DNA of 64,000 bases from DATDFB01 sp035276475 (GCA_035276475.1 DATELQ010000162.1:28050-92049), one strand, 5' to 3'; numbered from the stretch's first letter, positions 16,481 to 25,514 are shown. Translations and numbers: made by a program. Notes: generated by a model not told the origin, from the letters alone.

Positions 16481-17992
16481 ATGCCGCTGCTCGCCGCCGC
16501 GCTGGCTCTCGTCATCCAACAGCAGATCGAGGCCAAGCATCCGATGCCGTTCCGCCGCGTCAGCCGCGAGCAGTTCCTCGCGGCGGTCGCCAACGCCGGC
16601 GACGATCCGGTGGCGCTCATGCGCGCCGTGGCCATGCTGCGCGACGGCCACACGCAGCTCTTCCCGAATTTCAACCGCTGGTTCCCCGTCCGCTTCTACG
16701 CGCTGACGGACGGCCTCTTCATCACCGCGGCCGACAAACGTTTCCCGCAGCTCGCGGGAGCGAAGGTGCTGCGCATCGGCAATCGCACCGCCGAGGAGGC
16801 CATGCGTGACGTCGAGTCGATGTTCTCGAGCGACAACGAATTTCGGGCGAAAGAGGCGGCGGCGCTGCTGTCGTCGGCGCAAATCGCGAAGCTCGACGTC
16901 CTGCCGCTCGACGTGCAGTTGCGCGACGGCACTACCGCACACGTCGACATCCCCTCATTTCCAGGAAAAGCCGGCTTCGATTGGATCCAGTGGGGTGAGA
17001 TGTACGGCCCTCCCGGCGCGGAGCTCGTCACGGCGTTCGACAAAGATCCGCCGCTGCATCTGAAGTCGCGGCAGGCGTACTGGTTCACGTACCTCGACGC
17101 GCCGCGCGCGGTGTACGCGCAGATCAACGCCATGGCGGACAAGAGCAAGGCCACGCCGGAGACGTTCGTGCAGTTCGTCGAGCGGCTCTTCGCGTTCGTC
17201 GATCTGCACCCGGTCGACAAGCTGATCTTCGACATCCGCTACAACGGCGGCGGCAACGGCCGCCTGATCAAGCCGATCGTGCACGCGCTGATCAAGCGCG
17301 AGGACCGCGGCCTCCGCCTCTACGCGATCTCCGGCCGCAAGACCTTCAGCGCCGGCCTCGGGCTGCTGATCGCGCTGCGCCAGGAGACGAGTGCGATTCT
17401 CGTCGGCGAGCCGCCCGGAGCGCCGATGAACGCCGCCGGCGATCCCGACACCGCCGCGCTCGAGGGCTTCCGCCTGTCGGTGTCGACGAACTACTTCGTC
17501 GGCGCGAAGTTCCGCGACGACAGCGCGTTCATCCCCGTCCAGATTCCGGCGCAGCTCTCCTCAGCCGACTACTTCGGCGGCCGCGACCCGGCGCTCGAAG
17601 CCATCCTCGCGCCGGACGCGGTCACGATTCTCGATGCGCTCTCGACGCGCGGCGGCGCCGCGGCGAAGGTGCTGTATGAGAAGCGCAAGGCGCTCTATGG
17701 CGCGCTGCCGTGGTGGGAGCCGTTCGAGCGCGTGGCGATGAACGGCGCCGGCCTGACGCTGCTCGAGCAGGGCAAGGTCGCCGACGCCGTCGCGGCGCTG
17801 GAGATGAACGTCGACCGCTATCCGAGCACGTGGGAGACGTGGGACAGCCTGGCCGAGGCGCTGATGGCCGCGAAGGAGACGGCGCGCGCGATCGCGGCGT
17901 ACGAGCGCGCGCTGGCAATCAACCCCGACAACTGGAACGCCGAGGCGGAGAAGAAGGCGATCGCGGCGATGCGCGCTACGGCACGACCGTGA
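16481..17992 (+). CDS. S41-like peptidase-fold protein with C-terminal TPRs
   Basis: This 503-residue protein has a tail-specific-protease type core: LRDGHTQLFP near the N-terminus, a short PDZ-like segment (AGAKVLRIGNRTAEEAM), then FDIRYNGGGNGRLI and the Ser-containing KTFSAGLGLLIAL. The last is where S41 enzymes carry the catalytic Ser. The C-terminal 100 residues hold two TPR-type repeats (GLTLLEQGKVADAVAALEM and EALMAAKETARAIAAYERAL), likely for protein binding. A hydrophobic start (MPLLAAALALVIQ) may be a weak export signal. It follows the damaged hydrolase by 30 bases on the same strand. Substrate is unknown. Confidence 0.75.
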   Translation: MPLLAAALALVIQQQIEAKHPMPFRRVSREQFLAAVANAGDDPVALMRAVAMLRDGHTQLFPNFNRWFPVRFYALTDGLFITAADKRFPQLAGAKVLRIGNRTAEEAMRDVESMFSSDNEFRAKEAAALLSSAQIAKLDVLPLDVQLRDGTTAHVDIPSFPGKAGFDWIQWGEMYGPPGAELVTAFDKDPPLHLKSRQAYWFTYLDAPRAVYAQINAMADKSKATPETFVQFVERLFAFVDLHPVDKLIFDIRYNGGGNGRLIKPIVHALIKREDRGLRLYAISGRKTFSAGLGLLIALRQETSAILVGEPPGAPMNAAGDPDTAALEGFRLSVSTNYFVGAKFRDDSAFIPVQIPAQLSSADYFGGRDPALEAILAPDAVTILDALSTRGGAAAKVLYEKRKALYGALPWWEPFERVAMNGAGLTLLEQGKVADAVAALEMNVDRYPSTWETWDSLAEALMAAKETARAIAAYERALAINPDNWNAEAEKKAIAAMRATARP

Positions 17993-18001
17993 TGAAGACG
18001 G

Positions 18002-19294
18002 CTACGGATAAATGCGGTTCAGCATGCGCGGATAGGGAATCGTCTCGCGCAGGTGCGGCACGCCGCTGATCCAGGCCACGACGCGCTCGATGCCCATGCC
18101 GAAGCCCGAGTGCGGGAAGGTGCCGTATTTGCGCACGTCGAGGTACCACTGGAAGGCCTCGACGGGGAGGTCGTGCTGCTTGATGCGCGCGAGCAGCAGG
18201 TCGTGGTCGTGGATGCGCTGCGAGCCGCCGATGATCTCGCCGTACCCCTCGGGCGCGATCATGTCGAGGCCGAGGACGACGTCGGGGTCGTTCGGGTCGG
18301 GCTGCATGTAGAAGGCTTTGATGGCCGTCGGGTAGCGCGAGATCATCACCGGGCGGTCGAAGGAGTTGGCGATGACGGTCTCCTCGTCGCCGCCGAAGTC
18401 GTCGCCGAACTTCACGGGCAGGCCCTTCGACGCGAGGAGGTCGATGGCCTCGCGATAGGTGATGCGCGGGAAGGGCCGCTTCACGCTTTCGAGCTTGCTG
18501 ATGTCGCGCTCGAGGATGCTGAGCTGTTCCTTGCAGCGGTCGAGGGCGCGCGTGACGAGGTATTCGACGAATTCCTCGGCGAGCTCCTGCAGCCCTTCGA
18601 ACTCGAGGAAGGCAACCTCGGGCTCGATCATCCAGAACTCCATCAGGTGCCGGCGCGTCTTCGACTTCTCGGCGCGGAAGGTCGGGCCGAAGCAGTAGAC
18701 GCGGCCGAATGCCGCCGCGGCCGGCTCGAGGTAGAGCTGCCCCGACTGCGAGAGGAAGGCTTTCTCGCCGAAGTAGTCGGTCTCGAAGAGGGTGGAGGTG
18801 CCCTCGCACGCGGCGGGCGTGAGGATGGGCGAGTCGATGAGGGTGAAGTCGCGCTCGTAGAAGAAGTCGCGGCAGGCCTGCTCGATCTCGCTGCGGACCT
18901 TGAGCACGGCGTGCTGCTTGGAAGAGCGCAGCCAGAGGTGGCGGATGTCCATGAGGAAGGCGGTGCCGTGCTCCTTCGGACCGATGGGGTAGTTGTCGGT
19001 GGGCGAGACGAGCTCGAAGGACTGCACACCGAGCTCGACGCCGCCCTGCGCGCGCGGCTCCGCGCGGACGATGCCGTTGACGCGGACGGTGGATTCCTGG
19101 GAGGCTTTGTCGACGGCGTCCCACGTGGCCTCGTCGACTTCCTTCTTGACGACGACGCACTGCAAGTAGCCGCTGCCGTCGCGAACGATGGGAAACTGGA
19201 TCTTCCCCGAGGTGCGTTTGTTGTAGAGCCAGCCGTCGATGATGACGCGCTGCCCGATGTAGTGGGGCAATTCCTTGATGCTCAGGGTGCTCAT
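18002..19294 (-). CDS. asnS: Asparaginyl-tRNA synthetase
   Basis: A 430-residue class IIb aminoacyl-tRNA synthetase. The N-terminal OB-fold anticodon domain (GWLYNKRTSGKIQF) is followed by a catalytic domain with motif 2 (FGPTFRAEKSKTRRHLMEF) and motif 3 (GFGMGIERVVAWI). FRAEKS with TRRHLMEFWMIEPE matches AsnRS more than AspRS; the protein is also shorter than bacterial AspRS (about 590) and lacks its GAD insert. Non-discriminating charging cannot be judged. A TATAAT box lies 11 bases before the ATG and overlaps the end of the 21-bp repeat array. The gene is convergent with the S41-like gene, nine bases apart. Confidence 0.92.
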   Translation of the reverse strand: MSTLSIKELPHYIGQRVIIDGWLYNKRTSGKIQFPIVRDGSGYLQCVVVKKEVDEATWDAVDKASQESTVRVNGIVRAEPRAQGGVELGVQSFELVSPTDNYPIGPKEHGTAFLMDIRHLWLRSSKQHAVLKVRSEIEQACRDFFYERDFTLIDSPILTPAACEGTSTLFETDYFGEKAFLSQSGQLYLEPAAAAFGRVYCFGPTFRAEKSKTRRHLMEFWMIEPEVAFLEFEGLQELAEEFVEYLVTRALDRCKEQLSILERDISKLESVKRPFPRITYREAIDLLASKGLPVKFGDDFGGDEETVIANSFDRPVMISRYPTAIKAFYMQPDPNDPDVVLGLDMIAPEGYGEIIGGSQRIHDHDLLLARIKQHDLPVEAFQWYLDVRKYGTFPHSGFGMGIERVVAWISGVPHLRETIPYPRMLNRIYP

Positions 19295-19305
19295 AAAGAG
19301 CGGGG

Positions 19306-19311
19306 ATTATA
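19306..19311 (-). promoter_or_regulatory. -10 box TATAAT for asnS
   Basis: A perfect TATAAT is placed so that transcription would start only about four bases before the asnS ATG. Its first bases are also the TAA stop of the heptad-repeat frame. No good -35 box is visible 16-18 bases upstream, where the repeat array lies. Confidence 0.5.
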
Positions 19312-19312
19312 G

Positions 19313-19543
19313 CCGGTCAAGAATGATGACGATGCTGACCGGAATCGAGACAACCGCGTCCTGATTCGAGACAACGTTGTCCTGACTCGAGACAAGCGTG
19401 TCCTGATTCGAGACAACGGTGTCATGAGTCGAGACAATCTTGTCGCGAGTCGAGACACGGTTGTCCTGAAACATGACACGGTTGTCTCGAATCAGGACGA
19501 TGTCGTCCACAGTCCGGACAGCATTGTCATCATTGAGGACAAC
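19313..19543. repeat. Degenerate 21-bp tandem repeat array with dyad GACA-N4-TGTC
   Basis: Eleven 21-bp units follow each other without gaps. On the minus strand each unit has GTC at bases 4-6 and GAC at bases 16-18, so every junction forms GAC-N6-GTC; in most units it extends to GACA-N4-TGTC, for example GACAACGTTGTC. The 21-bp period equals two turns of B-DNA, which puts all dyads on one face of the helix. Read as protein on the minus strand the units give heptads of the form xVSxxD[NT] (for example VVSNQDT, LVSSQDN). This frame continues the DUF2235 frame directly after its TAG stop and ends at TAA 19307. It may be a protein-binding array or a former C-terminal repeat domain. Confidence 0.85.
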
Positions 19544-19555
19544 GACATCTAAGAA

Positions 19556-20596
19556 CTACACCCGCGCCCGTGGGTCGCCGATGCGCGCGAAGTAGTCGCG
19601 CACGTTCTTCGGACGATAGTTCCGATCCGCGTCCCAGCGCGCGATGACGCTCGGGTGCAGCGACTGCGTCGGGTCGTTCACGCCGATGGGGCGCTCCAGC
19701 ACGCCTTCGACGCGGTAGAACACCGTCATGGAGTCGTGCATCTTGCCGGCCGGGTTGGGGTGCAGCTGGTGCGCGTCCATCACCCCCTGGTCGAACTCCA
19801 GGCCGGCCGTCTTGGCGCGGCCGATCATCCAGTCGAGGGCGATGTCGGAGAGCGACGGGTCGTCGTAGCCGCCGCCGACGTCGCTGTGGACGCCGGGGAA
19901 CCACACCTGCTCGACCGTCTGGCCGGGCTTCGGCTTGTAGTCCCACACCGACGGCTGGAACGGCGTGCGGTGCTCGTCGACGGCGAGCGCGTGGAACGCG
20001 TACTTCACCGTGCCGGAGAGCTCCGTGTCGTGGAACTCGAACTCCTTCTTGTTGTGCGCGCGGAGGCCGCGCAGCGGGATGCCGAGCGCGCCGACCGTGT
20101 CCCAGACGCCCACCATTTGAATCGGCGTGTCGGCTTCCAGGCAAAACTGGCCGCGGAAGTCGACGGCCTGCTGGTCGTTCGGGCGCACGTTGGCGTCGTG
20201 GTACAGCTTCTCCGCGTGCGCATACTCCTGCACGAACGCGCGCTTCAGGATCCCGCACTTGCGGATCATCCCGCCGATGCTGCGCGCCGTGAACGCGCCG
20301 CGGCTGAAGCCGATGAGGTAGATCTCGTCGCCGACTTCGTAATTCGCCAAGAGAAAGATGTAGGCGTCGTGGATGTTGTCCTCGAGCCCGGCACCCGTGG
20401 CGCCGCCTTCGACCTTGTCGAGCCAGTCGCCGGTGCCGACGCCCTGGTCGTAGTAGATGACCTGCTGCGTGCCGGTCGTGCCGTGCTTGCAGAGCCGGTA
20501 GGCGATCTTGATCACGTTCGTCGGACACGGCTTCCCTTTGGTTTCCTGGTCGGCGCGGTTCCACGTTCCGTCGCAGCAGAGAATCAGCCTTTTCAT
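19556..20596 (-). CDS. DUF2235 (Tle1-like) alpha/beta-hydrolase, putative phospholipase
   Basis: A 346-residue DUF2235 protein. The family includes Tle1 phospholipase effectors of type VI secretion. Visible motifs are the start LILCCDGTWNRADQ, the nucleophile elbow GFSRGAFTARSIGG (Ser98), GVWDTVGALG (Asp) and FPGVHSDVGGGYDD (His), so a full catalytic triad is present. There is no signal peptide and no type VI gene nearby, so an effector role is not supported here. The frame stops with TAG after DPRARV. The same frame continues for 82 codons through the 21-bp repeat array to TAA, so the TAG may have cut off a repeat tail. Confidence 0.85.
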   Translation of the reverse strand: MKRLILCCDGTWNRADQETKGKPCPTNVIKIAYRLCKHGTTGTQQVIYYDQGVGTGDWLDKVEGGATGAGLEDNIHDAYIFLLANYEVGDEIYLIGFSRGAFTARSIGGMIRKCGILKRAFVQEYAHAEKLYHDANVRPNDQQAVDFRGQFCLEADTPIQMVGVWDTVGALGIPLRGLRAHNKKEFEFHDTELSGTVKYAFHALAVDEHRTPFQPSVWDYKPKPGQTVEQVWFPGVHSDVGGGYDDPSLSDIALDWMIGRAKTAGLEFDQGVMDAHQLHPNPAGKMHDSMTVFYRVEGVLERPIGVNDPTQSLHPSVIARWDADRNYRPKNVRDYFARIGDPRARV

Positions 20597-20598
20597 AT

Positions 20599-21447
20599 TT
20601 ATCTCGGTATTTTAACCAAAAGCGACTTCGGCGCAATCGTGATCACGATCGGCATGTGGAACGTGAAGAGCTCCCCGTCGACGCCGGCGCGGAGGTGCTG
20701 CTTCGACGCGTGCACCTTCATCCGCGACGTGTGGAACGAGCGGAAGCCGGGCGTCTCGTGCACGCGCCCCGCGAGGTAGTGCGCGAGAAAGCGCATCAGC
20801 GCCACGCGGCGGAGGTGCGGGAGCCAGTAGACCGCCAGGCGCCCCTCCTCGAGCGTCGCGCGCGGCGCGTCGATGCCGATGCGCGAGAGGTCGTAGCGGT
20901 TGTTCGACACCATCAAGACGTGCGTGCGCACGGCCATCTGATGATGCTCGCTCTCCAGCGTCACCGTCACGTGCGGATACTTCTGCAGCGTCCCGTACGC
21001 CGCCCAAAGGCGCGCCTTCCAGCGCGGATATTGCCGCCCGCGCTCCTCGCGCCGGGCGACCATCTCGGGGTAGAGACCGAGGGAGACGTTGTTGACGAAG
21101 AAGCGGTCGTTGGCGCGGGCGGCGTCGACCTGGTGCGTGGCGCCGTCGAGGGCGACGTCGAGCGCGCCGCGCCAGTCCGCCGGCACGCCGACGTCACGCG
21201 CGAAGTGATTGAACGTGCCTAGGGGGATGACGGCGAGGCAGGCATCAGTGTGGACGAGCGGCTGAACCACGCAGTTGACCGTTCCGTCACCGCCCGCGGC
21301 AATGAAGAGCTTCTTGCCGTCGCGCATCCGCTCGCGGATCGCCGCCGTCACGTCGACGTCCCGCGAGAGGCGCACCACCTCGATCCCCGCTTCGGACGCC
21401 GCCGCGACGAGCTCCGGGTGCTCCCCGGAGGCGGGATTCAAGAACAT
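20599..21447 (-). CDS. Diacylglycerol/sphingosine kinase-like lipid kinase
   Basis: A 282-residue protein with the DAGK catalytic-domain fold: the start MFLNPASG, the nucleotide loop FIAAGGDGTVN, and PLGTFNHFARDVG. It should phosphorylate a lipid hydroxyl in the inner membrane, as DgkB or YegS do. I prefer the ATG at 21447 because AAAGG lies five bases before it and the family begins with this NPASG segment. An ATG at 21477 would add ten residues and overlap the divergent gene's start (CATG). The DUF2235 lipase-like gene starts two bases after its stop, so a kinase and a hydrolase that both act on lipids are co-transcribed. Confidence 0.85.
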   Translation of the reverse strand: MFLNPASGEHPELVAAASEAGIEVVRLSRDVDVTAAIRERMRDGKKLFIAAGGDGTVNCVVQPLVHTDACLAVIPLGTFNHFARDVGVPADWRGALDVALDGATHQVDAARANDRFFVNNVSLGLYPEMVARREERGRQYPRWKARLWAAYGTLQKYPHVTVTLESEHHQMAVRTHVLMVSNNRYDLSRIGIDAPRATLEEGRLAVYWLPHLRRVALMRFLAHYLAGRVHETPGFRSFHTSRMKVHASKQHLRAGVDGELFTFHMPIVITIAPKSLLVKIPR

Positions 21448-21475
21448 CGTGCCTTTGTTACGCGCCGTCGAAGTC

Positions 21476-24301
21476 ATGAAAAAATCCGCGATTCTCCTCG
21501 TCCTTCTGCAAGTTTTCGTCCTCTCCGCGCGCGCCGCCGCGCCGAAGGAATGCTCCTTCTGCGCAGGTGTCGGAGCCAGCGCGCAACAGCCGCCGGCGAC
21601 GACGGTGCCGGCCCTCGTGGAGATCAACCTCGACGAGCTCGCGGCCATCGACGCCTGGACCCCGGCGCAGCGCGCCCAGACCGCGCTCGTGATCCGCTAC
21701 GCACTCGCCGAAGGGACAGACCCGCTGACGAGCGTCGAAGAGCGGACGAAGACGATCATCGAGTGGGCCAAGACGCACGGACCGTTCGAAGCCATCGGCA
21801 TCCACGTCCAAGATGCCGACGCCAACACCGCCGCGTACGCCATCAAACGCCTGGCCGTCATGGCGCAGGGACTCAACGTCGCCTCGAAGATCGTCGCCCT
21901 GGCCACGCCGCCGGCACCGGCGCTGCCGTACGTCGACGTCATCGTCACCGACGACGCGGCAAAGACCGTGGCGTGGGTGACGGAGAACGATCCGTCGAAG
22001 AAAGTGTGGGCCATCGTCAAGCCGGAAGCGCCGAATGTCTTCTTCGACGTCGCCCGCGCCTACGCCGCCGGCGCCGCGCGCGCGTACGTCGTCACCGCGG
22101 ACGCCAACGTCGCGGGCGCCATCCCGAGCCTCAACCGCGCCTTCGCGGGCGACTGGGCGTACGACTCGACCTCGAAGATCGAGACGCTCGATGCGAAGGG
22201 AAACAAGACCGACGTCCCGGCGCTGGCCTTCGTGCGCGGCGAGGACCTCCGCACCATCGTCGTGCCGCGCGGCGACGCCGCAGCGGCGACGATCGCCTCG
22301 CTGCCGAACGACCGCTATGTCAAGCCGCGCCGCGTCGATGCCGGGGGCGAGCGCGACGTCACGGACGTCGGCACGAAGGGGGGCCACTTCCTCATCGGCA
22401 TGCAGCCGGTGAAGGCGCCGTTCGTCCTCACCGTCGAGCACAACGAGAAGCCGCAGACGAACGTGACGAAGGAAGCGCTCGACGTGGCCACGAAGCGCGG
22501 CATCAGCGTCGAAGAGATCATCCGCAATCACCAGGCCTACAAGTCGTACCAGGAGTCGATCCAGCCGAAGTACATCGCCCGCGACACGACGAAGCTGCGC
22601 TTCGAGATCAGCGGCGGCGAGGCGGTGGAGGCGACGATCTCGGGCGACTACTTCTCCGACCCCGGCAACCGCGCCGACTGGGTGTGGCAGGACTTCTACA
22701 TCAACGGCGTGAAGTGGAAGTACGGGAAGATCCCGGAGCTGCCGCTGATCCAGCCGGAAAAGGTCACGCAGCTGCCGCTCGACATCCACCTCACTGGTGA
22801 GTACCGCTATCAGCTCGTCCGCGAGACCGACCTCCTCGGCTACCACACGTACGAGGTCCGCTTCGAGCCGCCGGCGAACGCGCCGGCCGGGCTGCCGCTC
22901 TACCGCGGCACGGTGTGGATCGACGCGCGGACGTGGGCGCGCGTGCGCCTGCAGATGATCCAGCTCAATCTGACGGGCGAGGTGCTGTCGAATGAGGAGC
23001 GCGTCGACTTTCAGCCGTTCGCGCGCGCGTCGCACGCGCCGCTGACGGCGGCGGAGGTGGCGAAGACGGACGCGAGAGAGATCCTCTGGCTGCCGGTGGT
23101 CGTCGGCGCGCAGCAGGTGGTCTCCGCGGCGGGCCGCGCCAACCCGGTACTGCGCGAGACGACGTTCAGCAACTTCCGCATCGCCCCCGAGGATTTCGCG
23201 GTGCGGCTGGCGGAGGCGTCGGCGTCGGATGCGCGGATGGTGCGGGAGACGAACGCCGGGCTGCGCTATCTCGAGAAGACGAGCGGCGGCGAGCGCGTGG
23301 TGAAGGAGGGCTTCGACACAGCGCGCACGTTCATGCTCGGCGGCGTGCATCACGACGCCGGCCTCCAGTTCCCCGTGCTCCCCCTCGGCGGCATCGACTA
23401 TTTCAACTTCGATCTGAAGCACACAGGGATCCAGACGAACGTCTTCTTCGCCGGGATCATCGTCGCGGCGAACGCGACGAATCCAAATCTCTGGAACACG
23501 CGCACGAACGTCGGCGCGGATCTCTTCGCGATCGCCGTGCCGACGGAGAACACGATGTACCGCGGCGGCATCGAGCGCACGGACGAGGCGGTGCGCCAGC
23601 TCCCCACGAATCTGTCGCTGCGCGCTGGGCATCCGTTCGCGCAGTTCGGCAAGGTCGACGTCGGCTTCGGCATCGGCCACGTGTCGTACAAGCGCGCCGA
23701 CGACACGGCGCCGTCGTTCGTGGTGCCGTCGAGCACGTGGGTGCTCTCGCCGTCGATCGACGCGAGCTATTCGCGCTGGGGCTACGTCGCGTCGGCGTTC
23801 TACGACTACAACCGGCGGACGACGTGGAAGCCGTGGGGCAACCTGGCGGAGTTCGACCCCGATCAGAAGTCGTTCACGAACTACGGCGCCTCGCTGGCGA
23901 AGAGTTTCTATCTTCCGAAGTTCCAGCGCTTGGGGCTCGAAGTCGATTACGAGAGCGGCCAGCGTCTTGACCGCTTCTCGGAGTACGAGCTCGGCTTCTT
24001 CGGCTCGCAGCGCGTGCACGGCGTCCGCTCCGGCTCGGTCCGCGCCGAGACGGCGCTCCTCGGCCACGTGACGTACGGCCTGGTGTTCTCGGATCAGTTC
24101 CGCCTGGAGGCGTTCTACGACCACGCCCTCGTCACTGACCGCACCGCCGGCTACGAGCGCGAGCCGTTCCAAGGCGTCGGCATCGCCGGGCAGACGGTGG
24201 GCCCGTGGGGGACGCTGCTGCGGCTGGACATCGGGAAGACGATCGGGCAGAACCGCCAGAGCGGGTTCGTGGCGAATGTGGTGTTTTTGAAGTTGTTCTG
24301 A
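21476..24301 (+). CDS. Large exported protein with C-terminal outer-membrane beta-barrel
   Basis: The 941-residue product has a signal peptide (MKKSAILLVLLQVFVLSARA) and a soluble N-terminal region with alternating helices and strands. A central domain (LTGEYRYQLVRETDLLGYHTYEVRFEP) looks like LolA/RseB-type lipid-binding sheets. The last 250 residues are amphipathic strands (for example SWRYVASAFYDYN-type segments) and the chain ends in VVFLKLF with a terminal Phe, the classic signal for insertion by the Bam complex. I do not recognise the family. No ribosome binding site is evident. The cupin gene overlaps its stop (TGATG). Confidence 0.65.
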   Translation: MKKSAILLVLLQVFVLSARAAAPKECSFCAGVGASAQQPPATTVPALVEINLDELAAIDAWTPAQRAQTALVIRYALAEGTDPLTSVEERTKTIIEWAKTHGPFEAIGIHVQDADANTAAYAIKRLAVMAQGLNVASKIVALATPPAPALPYVDVIVTDDAAKTVAWVTENDPSKKVWAIVKPEAPNVFFDVARAYAAGAARAYVVTADANVAGAIPSLNRAFAGDWAYDSTSKIETLDAKGNKTDVPALAFVRGEDLRTIVVPRGDAAAATIASLPNDRYVKPRRVDAGGERDVTDVGTKGGHFLIGMQPVKAPFVLTVEHNEKPQTNVTKEALDVATKRGISVEEIIRNHQAYKSYQESIQPKYIARDTTKLRFEISGGEAVEATISGDYFSDPGNRADWVWQDFYINGVKWKYGKIPELPLIQPEKVTQLPLDIHLTGEYRYQLVRETDLLGYHTYEVRFEPPANAPAGLPLYRGTVWIDARTWARVRLQMIQLNLTGEVLSNEERVDFQPFARASHAPLTAAEVAKTDAREILWLPVVVGAQQVVSAAGRANPVLRETTFSNFRIAPEDFAVRLAEASASDARMVRETNAGLRYLEKTSGGERVVKEGFDTARTFMLGGVHHDAGLQFPVLPLGGIDYFNFDLKHTGIQTNVFFAGIIVAANATNPNLWNTRTNVGADLFAIAVPTENTMYRGGIERTDEAVRQLPTNLSLRAGHPFAQFGKVDVGFGIGHVSYKRADDTAPSFVVPSSTWVLSPSIDASYSRWGYVASAFYDYNRRTTWKPWGNLAEFDPDQKSFTNYGASLAKSFYLPKFQRLGLEVDYESGQRLDRFSEYELGFFGSQRVHGVRSGSVRAETALLGHVTYGLVFSDQFRLEAFYDHALVTDRTAGYEREPFQGVGIAGQTVGPWGTLLRLDIGKTIGQNRQSGFVANVVFLKLF

Positions 24302-24726
24302 TGATCGAAGAGCTCAACCTCGAGCCCCACCCCGAGGGCGGCTTCTATCGCCAGATCTACAAGTCGCCGATGACCGTCACCGAGGGCGAGCGCACGCGCG
24401 CGGCGCTCACCGTCATCCACTTCCTCCTGCCGGCCGGCCAGATCAGCCGCTGGCACCGCGTCATGTCCGACGAGGTGTGGACGTTCCTCCGCGGCGAGCC
24501 GCTGCGGCTGCATCGCTTCGACGGCAGCGACGCGCGCGACGTCGTGCTCGACGCCGATCATCCGATTCAGGTCGTGCGCGCCGGCGAGTGGCAAGCGGCG
24601 GAGCCGCTCGGCGCGTACGCGCTCGTGGCCTGCTTCGTCGCGCCGGGATTCGAGTTCGACGACTTCGCGCTGATGGACGGCGAAACGGCGGCGAAGCTGC
24701 CGGAGGAACTGCGGAGGTACTTATGA
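24301..24726 (+). CDS. DUF985-type cupin
   Basis: The 141-residue protein has the conserved DUF985 start LEPHPEGGFYRQIY, TVIHFLLPAGQISRWHRV with a cupin metal-type His, SDEVWTFLRGEPLRLH, and the end FVAPGFEFDDFAL. This is a small single-domain cupin of the RmlC-like superfamily, usually cytoplasmic. Enzymatic activity is not established for the family. The ATG shares a base with the previous stop, and the next start overlaps its own stop (ATGA), so the barrel protein, cupin and hydrolase are coupled. Confidence 0.85.
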   Translation: MIEELNLEPHPEGGFYRQIYKSPMTVTEGERTRAALTVIHFLLPAGQISRWHRVMSDEVWTFLRGEPLRLHRFDGSDARDVVLDADHPIQVVRAGEWQAAEPLGAYALVACFVAPGFEFDDFALMDGETAAKLPEELRRYL

Positions 24727-25514
24727 CGTGGAGAGCCGAGATCGTCGACGGGACGGTGATCCGATCGCAGGGCAGCACGGATTCGACTCCGCTGTGGCTG
24801 ATTCATGGATTCGGCGAGTCGAGCCGCTGTTTCGTGCCCCTGTTCTCCATGAGCCAGGCATCGCGTTTCCAACTCCTCGCGCCTGATTGGCCGGGCGCGG
24901 GACTCACACCGCCCGATCCGAACGTCCGAAGCCTCGATGCGCTGGCCGAGTGGCTGGCACGAACGATCGCGCGCCGCACGCCGGAGGGTTTGATCGGCAT
25001 CGTGGCGCATTCGGTCGGCTCGATCGTCGCGATGCGGGCGGCGTCCAAGCTCGCCGGCAGAATCGCCGGACTCGTGTCGATCGAAGGCAATTTAACCGGC
25101 GGGGACGCTTACCTCTCCGGCGTTGCGGAAACTTTCGACGATCCCATTCGATTCCGAGACGCGCTGCGCCGCAGGATGCTCGCCGAGGCCGAGCACGCGT
25201 GGGATGAGGAGTCATACCTCAGTTACTACGCCAGCCTCACGTTCGCCGACCCCGACCTCCTGTGGCACATCGGCCGTGAAGTGAAGCAGCAAAGCGATCG
25301 GTTCGGCGAGGAATACCGCGCGCTCCCGTTCCCCACCCTCTACTTCTGGTCGCGTACGAGCACGTCGAGAACGACGCAGGAAACCCTCGCCGCCAATGAA
25401 ATCCCGAACGCCGAATATTCGGGCGGACATTGGCCGATGGTGGAGAAACCACACGAAACAGCCAACGTCATCGACCGCTTTTTCTACGGCGTCGCCGAGA
25501 GGTTGTCCACGTAG
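24723..25514 (+). CDS. Alpha/beta-hydrolase
   Basis: A 263-residue cytoplasmic hydrolase. It has the oxyanion-hole motif WLIHGFGESS (about 26-34), the nucleophile elbow IVAHSVGSIV (Ser97) and a C-terminal His in YSGGHWPMVEKP. An acid residue is expected near TLYFWSRTS, but no Asp is present there, so the third triad member is uncertain. Family members include esterases, haloperoxidase-like proteins and C-C hydrolases; the substrate is unknown. The gene is coupled to the cupin gene and overlaps the convergent Ig-repeat gene by 31 bases. Confidence 0.8.
   Translation: MTWRAEIVDGTVIRSQGSTDSTPLWLIHGFGESSRCFVPLFSMSQASRFQLLAPDWPGAGLTPPDPNVRSLDALAEWLARTIARRTPEGLIGIVAHSVGSIVAMRAASKLAGRIAGLVSIEGNLTGGDAYLSGVAETFDDPIRFRDALRRRMLAEAEHAWDEESYLSYYASLTFADPDLLWHIGREVKQQSDRFGEEYRALPFPTLYFWSRTSTSRTTQETLAANEIPNAEYSGGHWPMVEKPHETANVIDRFFYGVAERLST

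Noticed and set aside
19313..19543. CRISPR-like array
   Set aside because: Units are 21 bp, directly adjacent and degenerate, with no unique spacers and no cas genes.
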